Part shown: in pieces, positions 33,981 to 40,608 of the stretch
Position numbering within the stretch: position 1 is the stretch's first letter
Layout: each line of letters starts with the position of its first letter
From: Desulfofundulus kuznetsovii DSM 6115
GTDB taxonomy: Bacteria; Bacillota; Desulfotomaculia; Desulfotomaculales; Desulfovirgulaceae
Assembly (NCBI RefSeq): GCF_000214705.1
Contig: NC_015573.1
Location: forward strand, 2,673,001-2,737,000
Direction: 5' to 3'
Length of the DNA stretch: 64,000 bases
The notes under the pieces: model-generated
Database searches by the model: none
Seen by the model: the letters and a program-made list of their open reading frames with translations, nothing else
What the model was told of the DNA's origin: nothing
Translations under genes and position numbers: made by a program

Positions 33981-34444
33981 ATGAGAAGCCTACATTCTAA
34001 GACACTGGCGGTATTCCTTACGCTGTTGCTAACGGTCTTTGCAGGATTACTGGCGGCGCCAGCTAGTGCTCACACGGTTGAGGAAGGCTTAGTAGCCACA
34101 GAGTCCAGCAGCGGTGGTGACATCCAACCAAATCATGTCATAACTGGTGACTTGGCAGTGTAAACTTCACTGTCCTTCGATCTGGCAGAACGGCTGGAGC
34201 CACAATCGGTATATTTGGATATCCAGGTGTTACTGTAACTGGTCGGTGGACTGTGGATTGGGGTGATGGGACTACCAGTAGTGGCTGGATACCTACTGGT
34301 GTATCATCTTGGTCCTACCAGATAACCCATACCTATCCAGATACAGGTACGTATACTGCTACCCTTACGGGTTGGGTAAGCTTAACGGCTTCTCCGTTCT
34401 ACTGCACTTTCCTACCTCACTCGCACACAACGACGGGGAGTTAG
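33981..34444 (+). pseudogene. Secreted PKD-like protein gene with a frameshift
   Basis: ATG at 33981 follows GAGGAGG. A clear signal peptide (TLAVFLTLLLTVFAGLLAAPASA) is followed by ~30 residues ending in VITGDLAV and TAA at 34161. Shifting frame at ~34155 continues smoothly as VNFTVLRSGRTAGATIGIFG and then a PKD-like VDWGDGTTSSG...ITHTYPDTGTYTATLTG to the stop at 34444. One base appears to be missing. Without the shift it would encode a ~154-residue exported protein with one immunoglobulin-like fold. Confidence 0.68.
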
Positions 34445-34474
34445 AACTACATTAGACCAAGTAATGTAAAACTC

Positions 34475-34508
34475 GGCGTAGAGGACGCTTCGGGCGTCCT
34501 CTTTCCTA
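34475..34508 (+). terminator. Terminator after the PKD-like gene
   Basis: AGAGGACGC and GCGTCCTCT flank a TTCGG loop, followed by TTCCTATTCTT. Confidence 0.8.
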
Positions 34509-34685
34509 TTCTTACCGCTTTTGATGAGAAAATTGAATAACTTGTCCAGGCCTTGAATATGATGGTACTAGATATGGCACGCTTTTGCCAAAGTTAGCCG
34601 TGTCGAATCTTGTAGAAAAATTTGGAATCCCTCTTTTAAGTTCCTAGCATACATCCTATAATAATAACATAGGAGGTGAAACCTG

Positions 34686-34898
34686 GTGAACGCGCTACTT
34701 ACTACCAATGAAACGGCTGAAATCCTCGGAATATCGCCCATTGCGGTCGCCAATCTCCTTCGGGATAAGAAACTGCCGGGTATCAAGAAACGAGGTGATG
34801 ACGGGATTGACCGCTGGTTCATCAGACGGGAAGACGTTGCCCTCTACTGCGCGGGGTTGGCTATTTTCAAGTATGCTCCAGCACAAAGCCAGAATTAG
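34686..34898 (+). CDS. Excisionase-like helix-turn-helix protein
   Basis: 70 residues, GTG after AGGAGGTGA. TTNETAEILGISPIAVANLLRDKKLPGIKK is a MerR/Xis-type helix-turn-helix, followed by a beta wing with WFIRREDVALYC. It precedes the serine recombinase by 30 bp on the same strand. Such small proteins often act as recombination directionality factors for integrative elements. That role is inference from position and fold. Confidence 0.75.
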   Translation: MNALLTTNETAEILGISPIAVANLLRDKKLPGIKKRGDDGIDRWFIRREDVALYCAGLAIFKYAPAQSQN

Positions 34899-34928
34899 AG
34901 GGCAAGCTATGGAGGAAGGTGTCCCACT

Positions 34929-36282
34929 GTGATACTACGGAAACGAGCAGCGATACTGGCAAGAGTTTCCACAGAAGACCAGGTAGAAGGTACCTCTCTC
35001 GATATTCAAGTCGAAATTTGCATGGCGGAAGCTCAAAAGAGAGGATACCACATTACCCCTGCGGACGTTTTCAAAGAGGACGGATACAGTGGTGCCCTTG
35101 GTATTAACGACAGACCTATCCTCCGTAACCTGTGGGAAAAGTATCAGGCTGGAGAATACGACGCCATCTTCCTTTACCGGCAGGACGGGCTTGCACGCTC
35201 GGTAGCAATCCTCTCAGCACTTCGGGATGAAGCCCTCAAACCGCGCCGATGCGGAACCAAAGGTGACGGTTTCATTTTCGTTCAAGGGGGATTTGAGGAT
35301 ACACCGGAAGGCAGGCTCTTCTCCAATATCCAGGGATCGTTTGCAGAGTACGAAAGAGAGGTAATCCGCCTTAGAACTCTGACCGGTAAGAAGAAGAGAG
35401 CGCAAGAAGGAAAATTCTTCGGTACCGCAGTATTCGGTTACCGATGGAATAAGGAAAAGCAACGCTGGGAAATTGTCGAAGAAGAAGCCAAAATAGTCCG
35501 GCTCATCTATAACTGGTACGTCTATGGTGACGGTAAATCCGGCCCGATGGGTACGGTTAGGGTGGCTGAGAAACTTTACCCAGCTTGGTATTCCTACGCC
35601 CTCTCAATTTCGCGGCGTTCACCGAGGCAAGAAGGGTAAACCGGTCACCCAGTGGAGCGAAACCACGGTTCAGAGAATCCTTACCCACACCGCTTATAAG
35701 GGTACGAACTACTTTTGGCGCGGTGACAGTGTGCCGGTAAGCCAAGAGCGGGTTGAAAGAGCTAAGGCAACAAATCCCAATGATGGATGGTACGCGGTTG
35801 ATTTCCCTGTTATAATTGACCCTCTCCTGTGGGAGAAGGCGCAGGAAAAGAGGGTTGGAGCGAGAGGAGGCTTCAACAGGAAGTATCCTAAACCGCTTCT
35901 TGCAGGACGTATCAACTGCGGGTTATGCCAACACGCCTACGGTATCGGGTATTATAACACCGGAAAAACGCTTGTCTTTAAGTGTAACGGAAGGCTCAAG
36001 AAAAACCATCTCGACGGTAGTCCGAGATGTACCTCTCCCATCCTCTACGGTGAAGCGTTAACGGAAGAGGTTAAAAGCCGCATTGTAAAGCTCCTCCGTA
36101 GCCCGGAACAGATGCGAACAGCTATCGAAGAATATGTAGAAACCTTGGAACGGAGAAAGGAGGAACTGGAAACCCTGCTCTCACCAATAAACGAACAACT
36201 CTCTCAAGTCCAGGAGAAGCAGCGTAGGCTCGCCAACATTTACCTTAACCAGGGTGCTCTTGCCCGCCCCGTTGGGTCCTAA
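34929..36282 (+). pseudogene. Large serine recombinase gene, frameshifted and cut at the 3' end
   Basis: The first frame (GTG at 34929) has the resolvase domain with the nucleophile in ILARVSTEDQ, then YDAIFLYRQDGLARS and GSFAEYEREVIRLRT. It leaves frame near 35575: an extra T in a TTT run turns EKL-TQLGIPTPS into EKLYPAWYS and a stop at 35639. The second frame continues with SETTVQRILTHTAYKG, a recombinase domain, a zinc ribbon (CGLCQHAYGI...SPRCTSP) and a coiled coil. The last residues run into ABC ATPase sequence, so the C-terminal tail is lost. Probably inactive. Confidence 0.88.
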
Positions 36283-36390
36283 AAAACCGAAAATTTGCCC
36301 CTCGGGAACCGAGAGGCAAATATCCCGGCAGCCCAACCTGCCGCCGTAAAGTTTGGTTAAATTAAAGGTCTCTATGATCAAGGCACTCAC
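36246..36390 (-). pseudogene. ABC transporter ATPase gene, 5' half (Walker A)
   Basis: ATG at 36390 overlaps the stop of the sigma-type gene (ATGA). The translation SALIIETFNLTKLYGG, then GQIFGFLGPNGAGKSTLVK, is a normal ABC N terminus with Walker A. After STLVK the frame enters the recombinase gene and stops at 36181. Together with 29427-29900 it makes the two ends of one ATPase, with the middle missing. Confidence 0.88.
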
Positions 36391-37427
36391 CTCAGGGATG
36401 CGGCTACTTTTTGCAGTTCTTTGAAGCTAAGGTTTCCATCCACGATTGTAAGGATGCCGTCCTTCTGCCAGAGAATGAAGCCCGACTGTTCCCTGCTATA
36501 GTTTCTCGATACATAGATCCCCGGGGTGCCATTAATGGAAACCTTTTTAACCCGCCGGTCGCTATCGGGGATAACCAGGGTTCCCTGCCAGTCCTCAATG
36601 GCGGCCAGCTGCCGGCGAACAGGTTCCGGGATGGCCGGCAGGGAGAGCAGGGCCTGGCGCAGGCCGTTGATATCAACCCCTGCGGGGGCTTTAATCTCCG
36701 GGCTCCGGGTCCTGATGATATTTAAATAATGGTAGTTTTGCGGGCTTTGCTCATTGGCGCGATAATTGACGCTCAGGCTGTCGGACATGATCAGGGTAAA
36801 GGTCTGGCCGTTTAGTTCCCGGGGCAATAAAGCAGTGCCACCTAAAGCTTTAATTAAGGAGTTGGCCTTTTGTACATCAAGGGTAAAGCTAACCCTTCCC
36901 CCCGGCTGAAGTTCAATATTTCTTGCGGCAATGTCCTCATAACTGTAACCGGTAAATCTGAGGATCAGGCAGGTCCTATCCCTGGGCGGCAGCTGTTCCA
37001 GCACTTCCCTGACCAGAGCCGCCTCCTGGCGGCGGAAAACTTTTTCTTCCGGACATTCCCGGAAGGTCTCCTGGCCCGGCTCAACCCGCGCTTCCCGCAA
37101 ACGGCGCCTCTTTTCGCTCCGGAGAAAGTTATAGGCCAGGTTGGCCGCCACTCTAGAAAGCCAGCCGCCGGGGTTATCCAGCTGGGAGGGAGGGCAGGAA
37201 TAGAACTTTAGAAAGACCTCCTGGGCTACATCCTCGGCAAGGGCTCTATCCCCAAGCAAGCAATTCACCTGCCGCAAGATCTGGTGATAGTGGGTATCAT
37301 AAATCTGGCAAAACTGGCGCTCCCAGGGCACTTCTTCATTGGTTACAGTTTCCAGGTTAGCGATCGGGGCTCCCCCCTTTCTTGCGCCTTCACCTATATA
37401 ACACCGCGGGTTCCTTTTCTGTGACAT
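36387..37427 (-). CDS. ECF sigma factor fused to an unrelated C-terminal domain
   Basis: 346 residues. Residues ~45-110 are sigma region 2 (LLGDRALAEDVAQEVFLKFY), and ~150-170 are the start of region 4 (LEQLPPRDRTCLILRFTGYSYEDIAA). There the helix-turn-helix should continue but is replaced by RNIELQPGGRVSFTLDVQKA and ~170 residues resembling the extracytoplasmic part of DUF4367-type anti-sigma proteins. I read this as an in-frame deletion that joined a sigma gene to its downstream anti-sigma gene. Without region 4 it should not recognise -35 elements. It precedes the broken ABC genes in one operon. Confidence 0.72.
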   Translation of the reverse strand: MSQKRNPRCYIGEGARKGGAPIANLETVTNEEVPWERQFCQIYDTHYHQILRQVNCLLGDRALAEDVAQEVFLKFYSCPPSQLDNPGGWLSRVAANLAYNFLRSEKRRRLREARVEPGQETFRECPEEKVFRRQEAALVREVLEQLPPRDRTCLILRFTGYSYEDIAARNIELQPGGRVSFTLDVQKANSLIKALGGTALLPRELNGQTFTLIMSDSLSVNYRANEQSPQNYHYLNIIRTRSPEIKAPAGVDINGLRQALLSLPAIPEPVRRQLAAIEDWQGTLVIPDSDRRVKKVSINGTPGIYVSRNYSREQSGFILWQKDGILTIVDGNLSFKELQKVAASLR

Positions 37428-37503
37428 AATGTTTTAGCCAGATGAAACAATTATTGATTATGGCTGTCCGGGGATGTTTAATGGCAGGATTGTCAGTCAA
37501 GCG

Positions 37504-37597
37504 GTTCGCCAAGAAAACAGGCCGGGGCAAGCGGGCTTCAGGTCTGGTGACCAGCCCAGCTGAACGTAGTTCGCCAAGAAAACAGGCCGGGGCAAGC
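37504..37597. repeat. Two 29-bp direct repeats
   Basis: Identical 29-bp units beginning GTTCGCCAAGAAAACAGG occur at 37504-37532 and 37569-37597, separated by 36 bp. The spacer contains a CTGGTGACCAG palindrome. The 288-bp intergenic region otherwise shows nothing clear. See rejected list for the CRISPR reading. Confidence 0.85.
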
Positions 37598-37671
37598 CGC
37601 AAAACCGAAAGTTTGCAGAAAAGGTACCCCCAACCTGAGGGTACCCGCATGCTTAAAATTACCCTTGGTGC

Positions 37672-37715
37672 AAATCGTAGCCGGCGTAAGGTTTTACCCG
37701 GTGCTGGCCTAATTT
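37672..37715 (-). repeat. Short dispersed element after a stop codon, copy B
   Basis: Resembles 26601-26645 and begins directly after the TAG stop of the GTPase gene. Shared order of blocks: TCGT(A/G)GCCGGCG, GGTTTTAC, TGGC(C/T)TAAT. Confidence 0.45.
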
Positions 37716-38693
37716 CTATACCAGCAACTCCACAATATCCCTGTCCTGCAGGACGTATTCCTTCGGCACACTCTGGCCGGGGAAACGGGCCGACCCCCAG
37801 ATGCGTGCTCCACGCAAGGTTTTCAAAAAATCCTTGTGAATATTCCCGGCCAGATCCAGAATATTGCTGCCGCGGGGCAAAATAAAGGGGCGGGTGAGGT
37901 CGGGCTCCTTGCCCGGAGACCTGGTAAAAACACGAATAACCTCCAGGGCTGAAAACAGCCTGGTTTTAAGCTGTTCCAGGTTGAGACCCGTTGCGGCAGA
38001 AACCGGTAAAATTTCCAGGTGGGGCGGCAGCAGCTCCTGCAGCAGCGAAAGGTTTTCCTCCCCCTCGGGCAGTTCCGCTTTATTAGCAGCTATGATCAGA
38101 CGGTGCGGCGGTACGGCCCTAACCCCGGGGGGAATCTCGCTGCGGATGATTTTGCGTTCGTTCAGCAGGCGCAGGGAATTTTCCAATTGTTCCAAACAGT
38201 CACCGGCGCAGATGTCGATTACCAGCAACAGGGCGTCTGCGTTGCGCAGCAAACCGGCCAGCCCGGGGGGAAATCCTTCGGCGGTAAGGGGCGGGGTGTC
38301 AACCAGCTGGACGTAAACTTCCTCGTAAGGCATCATGCCGCTAAAAGGAATGGTAGTGGTAAAGGGGTAGTCCGCCACCTTCACCCTGGCTCTGGTTAGA
38401 GCCCCAACGAGAGCTGACTTGCCGCTATTGGGATAACCCACCAGGGCCACCTGCCCGGCCCCCTGTTTTTCAATATGAAAGGGGTCGTGCCGGCCGAGGG
38501 TGGTTTTCTTTTGACCCTCTTCCCGCAAACGGGCCAGCCGGCGTTTAATGTCGGCCTGCAGCTTTTCCGTGCCCTTGTGCTTGGGGATTACGGCCAGCAT
38601 TTCTTCCAGGGCGGCGATTTTTTCCTCAACGGTGGTGGCATTGCGAAAGGCTTCTTCCGCAGCGTGATACTGGGGGGTCAGGTTGGCGGGCAC
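37716..38693 (-). CDS. Obg/DRG-type GTPase with C-terminal TGS domain
   Basis: 325 residues, GTG after AAGGGGG. G1 is GYPNSGKSALV, G2 lies in DYPFTTTIPFSGMM, G3 is LVDTPPL (DxxG replaced by DTPP), G4 is ANKAE instead of NKxD and G5 is VSAATG. The C-terminal ~80 residues form a TGS domain with VPKEYVLQDRDIVELLV. The layout matches the archaeal/eukaryotic DRG and bacterial YchF-like group of ribosome-associated GTPases. The altered G3 and G4 suggest changed nucleotide handling. Its start overlaps the TnpB end by 16 bp. Confidence 0.85.
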   Translation of the reverse strand: MPANLTPQYHAAEEAFRNATTVEEKIAALEEMLAVIPKHKGTEKLQADIKRRLARLREEGQKKTTLGRHDPFHIEKQGAGQVALVGYPNSGKSALVGALTRARVKVADYPFTTTIPFSGMMPYEEVYVQLVDTPPLTAEGFPPGLAGLLRNADALLLVIDICAGDCLEQLENSLRLLNERKIIRSEIPPGVRAVPPHRLIIAANKAELPEGEENLSLLQELLPPHLEILPVSAATGLNLEQLKTRLFSALEVIRVFTRSPGKEPDLTRPFILPRGSNILDLAGNIHKDFLKTLRGARIWGSARFPGQSVPKEYVLQDRDIVELLV

Positions 38694-39898
38694 TGGCTAT
38701 TCCCCCTTTTTAAAATGTCAAAAACGGTTTGGCTTTTGTATCCCAGACGCTCTTTGATGATGCTGCGCTGCCAGCCGCTCACCTTGCGGGAGAGACCCCT
38801 GCTCCCGGCCTTCCCGCGCAGATGGGCAAGGTCTTCGTAGGCAATTATCTTCGGTCGGCGTTCTTTGTAGAATTCGTTAAACGCCCGGTTGATTTCGTTC
38901 TCGCACCTGGTTCGGTATTTTTTGTTTCTTTTGGTTTGCTTGGTAAGGCCCAGGTTGTGTTTTAAGATCCGCCGGGCCTTGTTCGGGTCCTGTTCGAGGA
39001 ACTTCCGGCGCAGCGCCCACAGCTTGCCGCGCTTCCGGCTCTTGTCCAGGATGTGGTCGGACATTTCCTGCAGGGCCTCACCGTATTCGGGCCGGTATTT
39101 TTTGCCGGTATCGTCGGTGAACACCTCAGTCACGCCCAGGTCGATGCCCGCTTCTCCCTCACCGGGCGGGAAAGTCCGCGGTTCCCTGGTCAGGTGGATT
39201 TCCACGCAGTTTTCTTCGGGAATCAGAACCACCCGCACGTTGCCTTCTATGGCGTGCACGCCAGCCAGCGGGATGATCACCCTCTCGCCGGGAGTTAGAG
39301 TCGCTACAGCAATGTACTGCCGCTTTCCACTGTTGAAAACCCGGTACATCTGCTGGTCGACGGTGAAGCTGCGGGCCTTCTTGACCCGGGGCTTCCTGCC
39401 CAGAACGCGCCGAAAAACGCGCTTTAAGTACTTTCTCACCCTGGCGCGGCCTCCCGCGTCCAGCTTTATCTCTTCGCTGACAATATCTTCACCGGTGAAG
39501 ACTGCCCGGATGCGTTTCCAGTTGCGACCGTGCTTCACGTGCCTGTACAGCAACCAGAAGGCGTAGTGCTTTTCTTCATCGGTCAGCCCTTCGTGGCGGT
39601 AAAGGTACTCTTTGACTTCGGCAATGGCGGCCTCCCACTGCCTCTCCAGGGTGTAAAGAGCATCTTCCAGGGCCAGCTTCCACTGCCGGGCCTGCAGGCC
39701 AAAGGGACTGACGAAACCGGCGGAAACCAGTTCGTCCCGCAGCTTGCGCTTTTCGCCCAGATAGTGCAGGTATTTTACATGCCCGTACTCCACCAGGAAG
39801 GCGTCCTTCTGCCGGGCATATGCATCGGCAGTTTCAGTTATCCTGGCCCACTTCTCATTGTTCAGCGGCAGGCTCTTCTGTCTTACTGTCTGCTGCAT
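38678..39898 (-). CDS. tnpB: TnpB nuclease of an IS607-type element, C-terminally truncated
   Basis: 406 residues, ATG inside the tnpA end. The RuvC-I motif is GIDLGVTEVFTDD and RuvC-II is IAYEDLAHLRGK, preceded by the arginine-rich bridge region. The protein ends SIIKERLGYKSQTVFDILKRG and stops. The family would continue with the CxxC...CxxC zinc ribbon and the RuvC-III Asp. With these missing, RNA-guided DNA cutting is not expected. The junction lies right at the start of the GTPase gene. Confidence 0.85.
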   Translation of the reverse strand: MQQTVRQKSLPLNNEKWARITETADAYARQKDAFLVEYGHVKYLHYLGEKRKLRDELVSAGFVSPFGLQARQWKLALEDALYTLERQWEAAIAEVKEYLYRHEGLTDEEKHYAFWLLYRHVKHGRNWKRIRAVFTGEDIVSEEIKLDAGGRARVRKYLKRVFRRVLGRKPRVKKARSFTVDQQMYRVFNSGKRQYIAVATLTPGERVIIPLAGVHAIEGNVRVVLIPEENCVEIHLTREPRTFPPGEGEAGIDLGVTEVFTDDTGKKYRPEYGEALQEMSDHILDKSRKRGKLWALRRKFLEQDPNKARRILKHNLGLTKQTKRNKKYRTRCENEINRAFNEFYKERRPKIIAYEDLAHLRGKAGSRGLSRKVSGWQRSIIKERLGYKSQTVFDILKRGNSQCPPT

Positions 39899-40606
39899 CT
39901 TTCAGCGCCTCCCGGACGGTTCTGGTGAGCTTTCGCGCCTTATATGTGCTCTGGCCGTACAACCTGGCCGCGAAGTGCTGGACGATGCTGATCAGGTCTT
40001 CGGTCAACTCCTGGGCCGGGGACATGTCTTCGGCTTTGTTGACCACCAGTATTTCGCAGCCGAACTTGGCAAACAGGTCTTCAAAAAATTCAAAGCCGAA
40101 CCGCACCAGACGGTCCTTGTGGGCAACGATAACAGTTTTGACTTCTCCCCGGGTGACCATGCCGCACAGCTTCAGGAAATTCTTGCGCTTATAATTGAGG
40201 GCGGAGCCGACATCGGAAAGTATTTCGTCCACGGTCAGCCCCCTGCCGGCGGCAAAGTCCTTCAGGTACTCAAGCTGGTTTTCCAGGTCCGGTTTCCGGC
40301 CGGCTGATGACACCCGGGCGTATAAAACGATTTTCTTTGGCTCCTGGCGGTTCTTTATGCCCAGTGCCCGGTAGAGCATCTCTTCAGTATACCTTCGCTT
40401 ATTGGTTGGTGTACGTAAAGCAACCAGTTTACCCTCTTTATCCCAAGCGCGGAGCGTTGATACGCTGACACCAAGCTTTTCGGCAAACTCGCTTATTGTG
40501 TAAAGTTTCATAAAACACCACCTGATATTAATTTATATCAGATGGTGTTGGTTGGCAATGCCTATTTAGGATAATTATTAAAAGAGAAGAAGCTGTTTTC
40601 TACCTC
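38693..40606 (-). mobile_element. IS607-family insertion sequence
   Basis: tnpA plus truncated tnpB. The end upstream of tnpA (40512-40606) has an imperfect TGATAT...ATATCA palindrome and is repeated at 63265-63359. It abuts the comEC stop (40609), so the element inserted immediately 3' of comEC. The other end is lost or lies at the tnpB/GTPase junction. Confidence 0.75.
39855..40511 (-). CDS. tnpA: IS607-family serine transposase TnpA
   Basis: 218 residues, ATG at 40511. An N-terminal MerR-type helix-turn-helix (YTISEFAEKLGVSVSTLRAWDKEGKL) is followed by the resolvase domain with the nucleophile Ser in VLYARVSSAGRKPDLENQ, then DVGSALNYKRKNF and VAHKDRLVRFGFEFF. This reversed order (DNA-binding first) is diagnostic of IS607. 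The gene looks intact, with a 44-bp overlap with tnpB as usual. It could still catalyse circle formation. Confidence 0.93.
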   Translation of the reverse strand: MKLYTISEFAEKLGVSVSTLRAWDKEGKLVALRTPTNKRRYTEEMLYRALGIKNRQEPKKIVLYARVSSAGRKPDLENQLEYLKDFAAGRGLTVDEILSDVGSALNYKRKNFLKLCGMVTRGEVKTVIVAHKDRLVRFGFEFFEDLFAKFGCEILVVNKAEDMSPAQELTEDLISIVQHFAARLYGQSTYKARKLTRTVREALKDAADSKTEEPAAEQ

Positions 40607-40608
40607 TC

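Noticed and set aside
34929-35639. Programmed frameshifting in the serine recombinase.
   Set aside because: There is no long slippery run or pseudoknot, the required shift is loss of one inserted T, and the gene also lacks its C-terminal end. Ordinary inactivation is more likely.
37504-37597. Two 29-bp repeats separated by 36 bp look like a minimal CRISPR array.
   Set aside because: Only two units, no further spacers, no cas genes in the window, and the repeat has no typical GAAAC-like end. Treated as a direct duplication.
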